Shown one piece after another: positions 9,227-17,870 of a stretch of 64,000 nt of DNA. The stretch's first letter is position 1. The number at the start of each line of letters is the position of its first letter. Location of the stretch: positions 2,418,001 to 2,482,000 of the forward strand of contig NZ_AZUI01000001.1 of assembly GCF_000526995.1 (NCBI RefSeq). Direction: 5' to 3'. A model generated the notes under the pieces. That model was not told where the DNA came from and ran no database searches. It saw only the letters and a list, made by a program, of their open reading frames with translations. Source of the stretch: Lacrimispora indolis DSM 755. Its GTDB lineage: Bacteria; Bacillota; Clostridia; Lachnospirales; Lachnospiraceae. A program made the translations under genes and the position numbers.

Positions 9227-9273
9227 GATGCCCCAAACCAGCTGATCCATTGCTGGTGAGCGGCATCTTTTTC
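9227..9273 (+). terminator. metK terminator
   Basis: Two-part stem, GATGCC (9227-9232) with GGCATC (9262-9267) and an inner CCAGC/GCTGG, followed by TTTTT. The ~220 bp beyond it up to the operator at 9497 show no ORF or motif I recognise. Confidence 0.85.
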
Positions 9274-9496
9274 TATATGGATCAAAGCAGGAAAACTTTC
9301 TGTTCTTATACTCTGTTTCTGCCATAAAAGCTTTATTTCTCCCATTTTCCCCATGAGATCAAATCTTATAAAGCTGATTTCCATAAGACTGATTTAAGGC
9401 TGATTTTTTATGAGAAGTCCCTATGTACAAGGCCTTGAAGCCGGTTGTAAGAGAGGCTTAAGAGGGAATAGGACAAAGATTTTATATTTTTTTAAT

Positions 9497-9522
9497 ATTT
9501 GGCACTAAAACTAGCGCCAAAT
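9497..9522. promoter_or_regulatory. Inverted-repeat operator 1 of the PRD regulator
   Basis: Half-sites ATTTGGCAC (9497-9505) and GCGCCAAAT (9514-9522), 8 of 9 positions symmetric, with an 8-bp spacer. The same half-sites recur at 14806-14832. Both copies end 15 bp before a TTGAAA -35 box, which is the position expected of an activator such as MtlR. Confidence 0.75.
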
Positions 9523-9537
9523 CCCAGTTTCTTCGTG

Positions 9538-9567
9538 TTGAAATCTGAAGCTCATATTGATTATAAT
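9538..9567 (+). promoter_or_regulatory. Promoter P1 of mtlA-mtlA-mtlR operon
   Basis: TTGAAA (9538-9543), 18-bp spacer, TATAAT (9562-9567), 15 bp downstream of operator 1. The geometry is identical to promoter P2 at 14848-14877. Confidence 0.78.
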
Positions 9568-9654
9568 AAGGCTATGAAAAGGAATTGATTGGCCAATCAT
9601 ACCTTCCACGGATCACACAGTAAATACTATATAATGAAGTGAGGGTATGTAAAT

Positions 9655-11034
9655 ATGAAAGAGAAGGTACAAGTATTTGGCCGCTTTTTAAGCGGTATGG
9701 TAATGCCCAATATCGGTGCATTTATTGCATGGGGACTGATTACGGCATTGTTTATTCCCACCGGCTGGTATCCCAATGAGACGCTGGGGGCATTGGTTTC
9801 CCCTATGGCCAGCATGCTGCTGCCGCTTTTGATCGCATATACGGGCGGTACGGCAGTTTATGGACAGCGAGGCGGCGTGATCGGCGCAATCTCAGCCATG
9901 GGCGTAATTGTTGGTTCCAGTGTTCCTATGTTTATCGGTGCAATGATCGTAGGACCGGTCAGCGCATGGGTGATCAAGCAGTTTGACAAAAAGATAGAGA
10001 ACAAGATCCCTGCCGGATTTGAGATGCTGGTAAATAACTTTTCCATGGGTATCATCGGCGCCATCCTGACGCTTATCGCCCTGAAGGGAGTTGTACCTAT
10101 TGTTGAGGTGCTGAACCGGGTAATGGAGGCAGGAGTTGGATTCTTCGTGGACAATAGGCTGCTTCCTCTGGCAAGTATCTTCATTGAACCTGCCAAGGTT
10201 CTGTTCTTAAACAATGCTATCAACCATGGAATTCTTTCCCCTATGGGAATCCAGCAGGTAGAAGAAATGGGAAAATCCATTTTCTTTCTTCTGGAAGCAA
10301 ACCCGGGACCTGGACTGGGCGTTTTACTGGCTTACTGCCTTGCAGGTAAGGGATCTGCCAAGAGTTCTGCACCCGGCGCCATTATCATTCACTTTTTAGG
10401 CGGAATTCATGAGATTTACTTCCCATATATCCTGATGAATCCTCTTTTACTTCTGGCGGTTATGGCAGGCGGAGCCAGCGGGATCTTTGTATTCCAGCTC
10501 CTTGGTGTGGGATTGACCTCACCGGCATCTCCCGGAAGTATCCTGGCTGTTCTTGCAATGACACCAAGAGGCGGTTACTTTGGCGTGCTGGCAGGTGTTG
10601 CTGTAGCGGCTGCAGTTTCCTTTGTTGTTGCTCTTCCTCTGCTGCGGTTTACCGGAAAAGGCGGGGAACTGGAGGAATCTAAGGATAAAGTGAAACAAAT
10701 GAAGCAGGAGTCCAAGGGAAATCAGACTGCAGAAAAGAAAACAGTATCTGGGGGAAGTGTTAAAAAGATCGTGTTCGCCTGTGATGCAGGTATGGGTTCC
10801 AGCGCTATGGGCGCAACCGTATTGAAAAAGAAGCTGGCGTCAGCAGGGCTTGGAGATATTGAGGTGGTTCATTCACCGGTGTCCTCCATTCCCCAGGATG
10901 CCCAGATCGTGGTGACTCATAAGGAATTGAAGGAACGTGCGGCTCACAGCAATCCTGAAGCCCAGCTGGTTCTGATCACCAATTTCATGGCAGCTCCGGA
11001 ATACGATGAGTTAGTGGAATCCTTAAAAAAATAA
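9655..11034 (+). CDS. mtlA: Mannitol-type PTS EIICB component (copy 1)
   Basis: 459 residues. The N-terminal EIIC membrane domain (about residues 1-340; FGRFLSGMVMPNIGAFIAW, NNAINHGILSPMGIQQ, GGIHEIYFPYILMNP) transports the hexitol. A charged linker follows (~340-370), then the EIIB domain with the phospho-cysteine in VFACDAGMGSSAMGA (Cys376). No EIIA is fused; it is encoded separately at 14911. The start codon follows GTGAGGG. This copy is closest to true MtlA, but no mannitol-1-phosphate dehydrogenase (mtlD) is present in the window, so the substrate may be another hexitol. Confidence 0.92.
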   Translation: MKEKVQVFGRFLSGMVMPNIGAFIAWGLITALFIPTGWYPNETLGALVSPMASMLLPLLIAYTGGTAVYGQRGGVIGAISAMGVIVGSSVPMFIGAMIVGPVSAWVIKQFDKKIENKIPAGFEMLVNNFSMGIIGAILTLIALKGVVPIVEVLNRVMEAGVGFFVDNRLLPLASIFIEPAKVLFLNNAINHGILSPMGIQQVEEMGKSIFFLLEANPGPGLGVLLAYCLAGKGSAKSSAPGAIIIHFLGGIHEIYFPYILMNPLLLLAVMAGGASGIFVFQLLGVGLTSPASPGSILAVLAMTPRGGYFGVLAGVAVAAAVSFVVALPLLRFTGKGGELEESKDKVKQMKQESKGNQTAEKKTVSGGSVKKIVFACDAGMGSSAMGATVLKKKLASAGLGDIEVVHSPVSSIPQDAQIVVTHKELKERAAHSNPEAQLVLITNFMAAPEYDELVESLKK

Positions 11035-11122
11035 ACAGGCAAAAATATAGAATAAAAAGACAGCCTTTCTGGTATCCTATTGTAAACCATGGTATAATGT
11101 ACACGAAAGCGTTGAGCAGTGC

Positions 11123-11247
11123 GAAATAAGGCAGGAATAAAATTTCGTTGTGCTTGCACATAAGAAATTTTATTCCAGTCTTATTTCATAGGGCGAATGC
11201 CCGTGAGCTGGTAAAACCTGCGGTTTTACCAGCTCCGCTGCGGAGCT
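11123..11247. repeat. Cluster of palindromes between the two EIICB genes
   Basis: Three structured units lie back to back. First, an inverted repeat with 24-nt arms (11123-11146 and 11164-11187, 22 of 24 paired) and a 17-nt loop that is itself palindromic. Second, a perfect 14-bp hairpin (11205-11218 with 11222-11235). Third, a hairpin AGCTCCG/CGGAGCT (11231-11247) that shares bases with the second, so the two exclude each other. A TATAAT begins at 11247. Candidates are a MITE/REP-type element or an mRNA control element; I cannot assign it to a family. Confidence 0.6.
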
Positions 11248-11301
11248 ATAATACAATGCTTATAACTTATGTATATTGGGTTCAAAAGGGGAATTACATA
11301 G

Positions 11302-12651
11302 ATGAAATTAGCAGGGAGAGTACTGAAGTATTACAGCAGAGTGATCGCTGAGTGCATACCTTTGTTTGTGACAGCAGGGCTGCTGCCAGTCTTTTCAGCA
11401 GGCATATTCCAGAATGAGCACCTGTATGAAATGTCCAATATTTTGTCCTTTCTGGTGATTCCGGTGTTTATGGGATACAAAGCAGGCACAGTGTGCGGCG
11501 GGGATGTCGGCGGTTTGGCCGGCACCCTTGCCGCCTCTGCTGTTGTTATGACAGAGCCTGCTTCTGCCATGATCTTGTCTGCCCTGGCAGGCAGCATCGC
11601 AGGTTTTCTCTGCCGGAAGGGGCTGGACCGGATCAAGGACCGGATTCCCGCTGGGTTTGAGATGCTTTTTACTAACTTATACTTAGCGATGCTGGGGCTG
11701 CTGGCAGGGGCATTGGCCTATTTCATGCTGATACCGGTAGCGGAATGGCTGATCACTTTATTGGGAAATGGCTTATCATTTATGATAGAAAAGGGAATCA
11801 TCCCTTTTATCAGCTTTGTGGTAGAGCCTTTAAAAATTATCTTTTTTAATAACTGGATCAATCACGGCTTTTTCCTTCCGTTGGGGCTGGAACAGATGAA
11901 AACAAAAGGCAGTTCCATTTTGTTTCTCCTGGAGACCAATCCCGGGCCGGGATTTGGGATCCTTCTTGCCCATGCCCTGGTTTACCGGGACATGAGAAAG
12001 AAAATGGTTTCCAGCCTCATTATACAGTCTCTTGGCGGTATTCATGAGGTTTATTTTCCGTATGTGCTGTCAAATATCAGGCTTCTGCCTGCTGCCATAG
12101 CAGGCAGCATTGTGGGAAATTACTGTTTTATGATAACCGGCAGCGGACTGTTGGGTCCGGCTTCCCCAGGGAGTATTATCACCATTATGATCATGGCGGA
12201 TAAAAAGCATTGGCTGGGGATTCTTTTGGGAATTTTGGTTTCCGCCGCAGTGACCTGCCTGCTGGCCTGTCTGATCATGTCGGGAAAGAAGGGGAAAGCA
12301 GTCTCCCATGAGGAAACTATACAGAGGAACGAAGAGGTGCAGATGAAGACGAAGAGAATGGAACATGCCAGAATATATTTTGTCTGTGATGTGGGCATGG
12401 GCTCCAGTGCCATGGCCGGTGCTCTGTTTAAGAAAAGGCTTAAGCTGGAAGGCCTGACAGGTGTGGAGGTATTCCATGTGTCGGCTGACCGCATTCCGGC
12501 TGATGCAGATGTCATTGTCTGTCAGAAGGATTTTGCCCGTTTTTTATCAGGAATTGATAAACCGTGCTTTACTGTGGATAATTTAACGGATATGTCCGGT
12601 TATAAAGAGCTTCTGAACTGGTTAATGGGAGGTGGAGAAGATGGCAGGTAA
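11302..12651 (+). CDS. Mannitol-type PTS EIICB component (diverged copy 2)
   Basis: 449 residues with the same architecture as the preceding gene: EIIC domain (IPAGFEMLFTNLYLAML, NNWINHGFFLPLGLEQMK, SLGGIHEVYFPYVLSN), linker, and EIIB with the phospho-cysteine in FVCDVGMGSSAMAG (Cys362). The N-terminal membrane segments differ clearly from copy 1, so this is an old paralogue rather than a recent duplication. AGGGGA lies about ten bases before the ATG. It overlaps the regulator gene by 11 nt and is therefore translated with it. The pair may form one transporter or handle two related hexitols. Confidence 0.88.
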   Translation: MKLAGRVLKYYSRVIAECIPLFVTAGLLPVFSAGIFQNEHLYEMSNILSFLVIPVFMGYKAGTVCGGDVGGLAGTLAASAVVMTEPASAMILSALAGSIAGFLCRKGLDRIKDRIPAGFEMLFTNLYLAMLGLLAGALAYFMLIPVAEWLITLLGNGLSFMIEKGIIPFISFVVEPLKIIFFNNWINHGFFLPLGLEQMKTKGSSILFLLETNPGPGFGILLAHALVYRDMRKKMVSSLIIQSLGGIHEVYFPYVLSNIRLLPAAIAGSIVGNYCFMITGSGLLGPASPGSIITIMIMADKKHWLGILLGILVSAAVTCLLACLIMSGKKGKAVSHEETIQRNEEVQMKTKRMEHARIYFVCDVGMGSSAMAGALFKKRLKLEGLTGVEVFHVSADRIPADADVIVCQKDFARFLSGIDKPCFTVDNLTDMSGYKELLNWLMGGGEDGR

Positions 12652-14746
12652 TGATTTTACTCCCAGGATGCAGCAGATCGTCCTGGCTCTTTTGGATGAG
12701 AAGAGTCCTGTTCCAGTAAAGCAGCTTGCAGATCAGATCCATATCAGTAAAAGAACGGTACAAAGAGAGCTGGAATACATTCCAAGGGCATTAAAAAAGT
12801 ATGGGCTGACCTTTTGCTCCAAGACAGGGACCGGAATCTGGCTGGAAGGGGACCGGGATCAGATGGAAGCCTTAAAGGCTGAGCTTGAAGCAGATGATGC
12901 CCTTGATGTTTCCGACCGCATCGAACGCCAGAAGCGGCTGATCCTGGAAATCCTCAAGGACAAGACCTTAAAAAAGCTGTATTATTACAGTGACTTATTC
13001 GGGGTCAGCGAGGCCACTGTCAGCTCGGATTTAGAGGCGGTAAAGGAATGGTTTCACAAGTATCATCTGGAAATAAAGAGAAAGCCTGGGTACGGCGTGT
13101 TTATTGAGGGCAGCGAACGGGATTTCCGCCGGGCCCTGCGGGTGTTTATTGATGAAAACATCCATACGGAGATCATACAGGAAATGTATGAGGACAGGAA
13201 CCAGTCCGTGCTAAAGGTGATTCAGAATAAAAGTGAGAGGAATATTTACAGGATCCTTGATGACGATATTGTAAAACGGGTGACAGCCTGTATTTTAAGG
13301 ATACGGGATAAGCGCATACTCAATCTGACCCAGGATTCCTATCTTGGGCTGGTGATTCATGTGGCAATCGCGGTGAACCGGATCCGCAGGCAGGAGATCA
13401 TTGAGGAAAATCCTCTTATGGCGGACTTTCTGCAAAATGACCAGGACTATGATCTGGCGGAGACCATCACCAGATCCCTGGAAGAGGAATTTCAGATTCA
13501 GATTCCGGAAATTGAATGCGCTTATATCTGTCTGCATATCAAAGGCTCTAAGATCCAGCAGCTGAATATTGACGAGAAGTCAAGAAGTGAGATCGAGGAG
13601 TCCAGGGAACTGTGGGAAGTGGTCAATGAGATGATCGACCGCTATGACGACAACCTTGCCTACCTGTTAAAGCAGGATGAGGAATTTGTGATCCAGGGCC
13701 TGATCGCACATTTAAAACCCACCCTGGTCCGTCTTGCCAACGGAATGAAGATTCAGAACCCCCTGCTGGAACAGATTAAGCAGGACTATCCGGCGATTTT
13801 TGAGCGGTGCAGAATTGTCGCAAAGGTGATCGAAGACCGGTATGGGTATGAGGTGCCGGAACCGGAGATCGGATTTCTTGCCGTCCACTTCGGTGCGGCG
13901 GAGGTTCGGATGGAAAGCAGAAAGGAAAGCCGGAGAAAGGTGAATATCGGGATCGTCTGTGCCAGCGGGATCGGAATCTCCCGGCTCATGTCTTCCAAAA
14001 TTGCCAGGGATTTTTCAGACAGAGTGGACTTATCCGTTTATGGAATGACGGATCTGTCTCCCTATGTGCTGAGCAAGACGGATTTCTTTGTATCAACGGT
14101 GCCCCTTAAGGAAGAGGCTGATATCCTGTATGTAAGCCCTCTGCTTTCTGCTGATGAGATGGAGCGGATCGCGGGAAAGGTACGCCAGTGTGAATATATG
14201 CCGAAAAAACAGGACAACCAGGAGTTTACCATTCAGCTGGATCAGGTGAATTTTGTAGCCGTCCAGATTAAAAATATCATAAGGTTTATGGAATATCAGA
14301 GGGTGGACAATGGGATCACCTTTGAGGAACTGCTGATAGCAGCCAGCGAAAAACTGGCTTCCTATGCAGACCGGCAGATCATGATCCAGGAGGATATTAT
14401 GAAGAGGGAAGAGCTGTGCAGTCAGATGTTTCCCGATTTCAGCTTTGCCCTGCTTCATGCCAGGACAGAAGGCGTGGCAAAGCCGGTGTTTTCGGTCTGC
14501 CAGACAAAAGACGGAGAATCTTTCAGCGACCCTTATTTTAAGGGGGTAAGCGTTGTTTTGATCATGCTGGTGCCAAAGGATGACCATGCTGCTGAAAACA
14601 GCGAGATACTGGGTGTGCTAAGCGAACGGCTGGTCGAGGAAGAAGAATTCCTGGAAGCCGTAAGATATAGGGGAAAAGAGGAGATAAGAGCCCTTGTTTC
14701 CCAGTATTTGAATCAATATTTCAAGCATTATCTGGATAAGATGTAA
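12641..14746 (+). CDS. mtlR: PRD-containing transcriptional activator (MtlR/BglG type)
   Basis: 701 residues. N-terminal helix-turn-helix domains (PVKQLADQIHISKRTVQRELE and YSDLFGVSEATVSSDLEAVK), two PTS-regulation domains (~190-415; histidines in LVIHVAIA, CLHIKG, IAHLKP, VHFGAAEV), an EIIB-Gat-like domain (GIVCASGIGISRLMSSKIA) and a C-terminal EIIA-like domain (ALLHARTEGVAKPVF). This is the MtlR layout, where PTS phosphorylation of the PRDs and EIIB/EIIA-like parts sets activity. I start at ATG 12641 (GGAGGT six bases upstream) instead of GTG 12632. It is the last gene of operon 1 and probably acts at the two operators (9497, 14806), giving autoactivation. Confidence 0.92.
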   Translation: MAGNDFTPRMQQIVLALLDEKSPVPVKQLADQIHISKRTVQRELEYIPRALKKYGLTFCSKTGTGIWLEGDRDQMEALKAELEADDALDVSDRIERQKRLILEILKDKTLKKLYYYSDLFGVSEATVSSDLEAVKEWFHKYHLEIKRKPGYGVFIEGSERDFRRALRVFIDENIHTEIIQEMYEDRNQSVLKVIQNKSERNIYRILDDDIVKRVTACILRIRDKRILNLTQDSYLGLVIHVAIAVNRIRRQEIIEENPLMADFLQNDQDYDLAETITRSLEEEFQIQIPEIECAYICLHIKGSKIQQLNIDEKSRSEIEESRELWEVVNEMIDRYDDNLAYLLKQDEEFVIQGLIAHLKPTLVRLANGMKIQNPLLEQIKQDYPAIFERCRIVAKVIEDRYGYEVPEPEIGFLAVHFGAAEVRMESRKESRRKVNIGIVCASGIGISRLMSSKIARDFSDRVDLSVYGMTDLSPYVLSKTDFFVSTVPLKEEADILYVSPLLSADEMERIAGKVRQCEYMPKKQDNQEFTIQLDQVNFVAVQIKNIIRFMEYQRVDNGITFEELLIAASEKLASYADRQIMIQEDIMKREELCSQMFPDFSFALLHARTEGVAKPVFSVCQTKDGESFSDPYFKGVSVVLIMLVPKDDHAAENSEILGVLSERLVEEEEFLEAVRYRGKEEIRALVSQYLNQYFKHYLDKM

Positions 14747-14762
14747 TGAATAAAAGCGAGAG

Positions 14763-14793
14763 AAGCCGGGTCCCAAAAGGGTCCGGCTTTTTT
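14763..14793 (+). terminator. Terminator behind mtlR
   Basis: GC-rich stem AAGCCGGGTCCC / GGGTCCGGCTT with an AAAA loop, followed by TTTTT. It separates operon 1 (mtlA-mtlA-mtlR) from operon 2. Confidence 0.88.
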
Positions 14794-14805
14794 CCTGTAT
14801 TTCAG

Positions 14806-14832
14806 ATTTGGCACCATCTGATGGCGCCAAAT
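14806..14832. promoter_or_regulatory. Inverted-repeat operator 2 of the PRD regulator
   Basis: Half-sites ATTTGGCAC (14806-14814) and GCGCCAAAT (14824-14832), identical to those at 9497-9522. The spacer is 9 bp here against 8 bp at operator 1. The operator ends 15 bp before the TTGAAA of P2. Confidence 0.77.
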
Positions 14833-14847
14833 GCCATTTTGTTTTCA

Positions 14848-14877
14848 TTGAAAAAGAGGAGCTGACACCCCTATAAT
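14848..14877 (+). promoter_or_regulatory. Promoter P2 of EIIA-kinase-dehydrogenase operon
   Basis: TTGAAA (14848-14853), 18-bp spacer, TATAAT (14872-14877). Boxes, spacing and distance to the operator are the same as at P1. Confidence 0.8.
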
Positions 14878-14910
14878 TTACTTAGAAAGTTGACACAGGA
14901 GGGTAAGCGC

Positions 14911-15378
14911 GTGTTTGGATACGGAAAAAAGAATGAGGAGAAAAATACAGAACTTCTGGAACTTAAAAATATTCATTTGAATTGCAGACCTGGAGAAAAG
15001 GAGGCGGTCATCAGGCAGGTAGGGCAAATGCTTTGCCAAAGCGGCTGTGTGGAGGAATCCTATATAGAGGCAATGCTTAAGAGGGAGCTGACATTTCCCA
15101 CCAACATAGGCAATGGGATCGCACTTCCTCATGGCGTGGAGGAAGCTAAAAAGGCCATTAAGCGCTCCGGAATCGCTGTTATGGTATTTCCTGACGGAAC
15201 AGACTGGGGAGGAGAAATGGTGAAGCTGGTTATCGGGATTGCAGGGGCAGGGGAGGAACATTTAGAAATACTCGCCGTCATTGCAGAATGCCTTGCTGAT
15301 CCGGCTGATGTGGACCGGATTACTAAGTGCAGCGCGGAGGAGATCCATACCATGTTTACAGGAAAGAGGTGTTCCTAA
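14911..15378 (+). CDS. Mannitol/fructose-type PTS EIIA component
   Basis: 155-residue cytosolic phosphocarrier. It receives phosphate from HPr on the histidine in GNGIALPHGVEEAKKA (His74) and passes it to the EIIB domains of the two EIICB proteins. Further EIIA-Mtl features are MLKRELTFPTNIGNG and LVIGIAGAGEEHLEILA. I start at GTG 14911, seven bases after AGGAGGG; an upstream TTG at 14890 has no such site. Its stop overlaps the next start (TAATG), so it is translationally coupled to the kinase. Could also be called MtlF/CmtB. Confidence 0.9.
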   Translation: MFGYGKKNEEKNTELLELKNIHLNCRPGEKEAVIRQVGQMLCQSGCVEESYIEAMLKRELTFPTNIGNGIALPHGVEEAKKAIKRSGIAVMVFPDGTDWGGEMVKLVIGIAGAGEEHLEILAVIAECLADPADVDRITKCSAEEIHTMFTGKRCS

Positions 15379-16307
15379 TGATCGTTACAGTTACCATGAA
15401 TCCGGCCATTGATAAAACCGTGGATATTGAGCGGTTTGAACGGGGGGATTTAAACAGGATCAAACGGGTGGAACTGGATGCCGGAGGAAAGGGCATCAAC
15501 GTTTCCAAGACCATTAAGGAATTAGGCGGAGAAAGCATTGCCACTGGTTTTGTGGGAGGAACCAGCGGCACGATCATCAAACAGGTTTTGGCTGATTTAA
15601 GCATTCAGACAGATTTCGTGGAAGTAAAAGGGGAGACGAGAACGAATCTGAAAGTGGTGGAAGAAACGGGAGAGGTGACGGAGCTTAATGAGCCTGGACC
15701 TGAGGTATCAGAGGAGCAGCTAAACGACTTGCTTAAAAGGCTGGAGGGCTATGCAAAGCCTGATACCCTGTTTGTTCTGGCAGGAAGCATACCTGCAGGC
15801 ATACCGACGGATATATACCGCAGGATCACGGAACTGGCTCACAGGAAAGGTGCAAAGGTCTTGCTGGATGCAGACGGCCCGTTATTTTCCGAATCACTGA
15901 AAGCGGCGCCTGATATGTTAAAGCCCAACCGCTCAGAACTGGAGCGGCATTACCAAATGGATTACAGGGCTTCGGAACAGGAGCTGGTTTCCATGGGGGA
16001 GAAGCTTTTGGAACATGGAGCAGCCATGACCGTGATTTCCCTTGGCCAGATGGGTGCCATGTTTTTGACTAAGGAAAAACGGTACCGTTGTCCGGGGCTT
16101 CGGGTAAAGGCCCATTCCACCGTAGGAGCCGGAGATGCTCTGGTAGCTGCCATGGCTTACAGCTGGGATGAAAAGCTTCCTTTTGAAACCTGCATCCGTT
16201 TATGTATGGGAGCCTCGGCAGGCGCGGTCACAAGCATAGGGACCAAGCCGCCTCACCGCAGTCTGGTAGATGAACTGGTGAAGCAGGTGCAGCTGCTGGA
16301 AATTTAG
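15378..16307 (+). CDS. PfkB-family sugar-phosphate kinase (1-phosphofructokinase-like)
   Basis: 309 residues of the ribokinase/PfkB superfamily, hexose-phosphate kinase branch (FruK/LacC): TVTMNPAIDKTVDIERF at the N-terminus, DAGGKGINVSKTIKELGG near residue 35, and the catalytic signature HSTVGAGDALVAAMAY near residue 250. It would phosphorylate a ketohexose monophosphate to the bisphosphate for aldolase cleavage. ATG 15378 overlaps the EIIA stop. With the dehydrogenase after it, the expected order is hexitol-P to ketose-P to ketose bisphosphate. Fructose-1-phosphate and tagatose-6-phosphate are the known family substrates; which applies is not visible. Confidence 0.88.
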   Translation: MIVTVTMNPAIDKTVDIERFERGDLNRIKRVELDAGGKGINVSKTIKELGGESIATGFVGGTSGTIIKQVLADLSIQTDFVEVKGETRTNLKVVEETGEVTELNEPGPEVSEEQLNDLLKRLEGYAKPDTLFVLAGSIPAGIPTDIYRRITELAHRKGAKVLLDADGPLFSESLKAAPDMLKPNRSELERHYQMDYRASEQELVSMGEKLLEHGAAMTVISLGQMGAMFLTKEKRYRCPGLRVKAHSTVGAGDALVAAMAYSWDEKLPFETCIRLCMGASAGAVTSIGTKPPHRSLVDELVKQVQLLEI

Positions 16308-16344
16308 GAGTAAAATTTGATAAATAAGGTTGGAGGATGGAAAT

Positions 16345-17619
16345 ATGATAACAAAAGCGGTAAGAATGTATGGCACAGATGATTTAAGGCTGGAAGAGTT
16401 TGAGCTTCCTCAGATTCATGAAGATGAGATTCTTGTAAAGATCATGAGTGACAGTATCTGCATGTCCACCTACAAGCTGGTAAAACAGGGAAAAAAGCAT
16501 AAAAGAGCTCCTCAAAACATAGATACCAATCCGGTGATCATCGGTCATGAATGCTCGGGACTGATTGTGGAAGTGGGCAAAAAGTGGCAGGATCAATTCC
16601 AGCCTGGACAGAAGTTTTCTCTGCAGCCTGCTTTAAACTATAAGGGGAAACTGGATTCCCCGGGATATTCTTATGAATTCTGCGGAGGCGCATGTACGTA
16701 TTGCATTATGCCCAATGAGGTCATGGAGCTGGGCTGCCTGCTGGAATACACGGGAGAGAGCTTTTTTGAGGCTTCCTTAGGAGAACCTATGAGCTGCATC
16801 ATTGGCGGCTTCCATGCCAATTATCATACCAACAAAAGGAATTATGATCATGCCATGGGAACAAAAGTGGATGGAAACATCCTGATCATGGGCGGCTGCG
16901 GCCCCATGGGACTGGGAGCGGTAAGCTATGGCCTTCAGTTTGAAAATAAGCCAAAGCGGATCGTAGTTACGGATATCAGTGATGAGAGGATCGCCAGGGC
17001 AAAGGAAGTGATTTCAGAAGAATCTGCAAAAGAGAGAGGAATTGAACTTCTTTATGTAAATACAGCAAAAATGGCTGATCCTGTTTCTGAACTGACGGCG
17101 CTCACCCATGGCCATGGCTATGATGATGTGTTTGTATATGTTCCAGTAAAAGAAGTGGCGGAAATGGGAGATAAGCTTCTGGCCTTTGACGGCTGCATGA
17201 ACTTCTTTGCTGGCCCTTCAGACAGCCAGTTTAAGGCGGAAATCAACCTTTATAACTGCCACTATACAAGCACCCACATTATGGGGACCACCGGCGGCAA
17301 TACAGATGATCTGGTGGAGGCCAATCAGCTGTCTGCGGAAGGAGCCATTGAAGCAGCTGTTATGGTAACCCATGTGGGAGGGATCGACAGCATCGCGGAG
17401 GCGACCAAGAATCTGCCTTCCATACCCGGTGGAAAGAAGCTTACCTATACCCAGTTTGATATGCCTTTGACAGCCATTGACGATTTTGAAGAGCTGGGAA
17501 AGACTGATCCTCTGTTTAAGAAGCTCAGTGAATCCTGCAAGGCCCATAAGGGATTATGGAATGGGGAAGCAGAAAAGATCCTTTTTGACCATTTCGGAGT
17601 AGATCCAAAGGAATTATGA
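16345..17619 (+). CDS. Zinc-type dehydrogenase, YggP / L-sorbose-1-phosphate reductase-like
   Basis: 424-residue medium-chain dehydrogenase. It has a GroES-like N-terminal half (catalytic-zinc type Cys in SDSICMSTYKL, GHECSG motif) and a Rossmann half (ILIMGGCGPMGLGAVSYGL). The length and the CGGACTYCIMP segment resemble the YggP / sorbose-1-phosphate reductase group more than threonine or sorbitol dehydrogenases, and the usual four-Cys structural zinc lobe is not evident. ATG 16345 has GGAGG eight bases upstream. It sits last in operon 2, where a hexitol-phosphate oxidising step is needed. In E. coli yggP is next to the mannitol-type PTS genes cmtAB, the same association as here. Confidence 0.75.
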   Translation: MITKAVRMYGTDDLRLEEFELPQIHEDEILVKIMSDSICMSTYKLVKQGKKHKRAPQNIDTNPVIIGHECSGLIVEVGKKWQDQFQPGQKFSLQPALNYKGKLDSPGYSYEFCGGACTYCIMPNEVMELGCLLEYTGESFFEASLGEPMSCIIGGFHANYHTNKRNYDHAMGTKVDGNILIMGGCGPMGLGAVSYGLQFENKPKRIVVTDISDERIARAKEVISEESAKERGIELLYVNTAKMADPVSELTALTHGHGYDDVFVYVPVKEVAEMGDKLLAFDGCMNFFAGPSDSQFKAEINLYNCHYTSTHIMGTTGGNTDDLVEANQLSAEGAIEAAVMVTHVGGIDSIAEATKNLPSIPGGKKLTYTQFDMPLTAIDDFEELGKTDPLFKKLSESCKAHKGLWNGEAEKILFDHFGVDPKEL

Positions 17620-17647
17620 TTGAATACAAAATATTAAATGATCATGT

Positions 17648-17688
17648 ATGCTGTATCCTTTTATTGCGAAAAGGATACAGCATTTTTA
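17648..17688 (+). terminator. Terminator of PTS operon 2
   Basis: Perfect 15-bp stem (17648-17662 with 17669-17683), 6-nt loop, then TTTTT. Confidence 0.92.
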
Positions 17689-17870
17689 ATATTAATGAAA
17701 AGAGTAACAGAATTGGAAAATTCTATGATAAAACCCTGTTATTTAGCAGCAATGTCTTAAATTTTAGAATTGTTTTATAAATTCTCTTGTCCATGTGTGT
17801 TATAATACCCCTATGTAATATTAATTTTTCGTTATAAATGAAGTTTCAGAGCATGGGAGAGACGAGAATA

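Noticed and set aside
9209..9654. Hidden gene in the metK-mtlA gap
   Set aside because: Only the metK terminator, the operator and the promoter are supported; open frames there lack starts with ribosome-binding sites.
12632..12640. GTG 12632 as start of the MtlR-like gene
   Set aside because: The GTG lies inside the Shine-Dalgarno sequence that serves ATG 12641.
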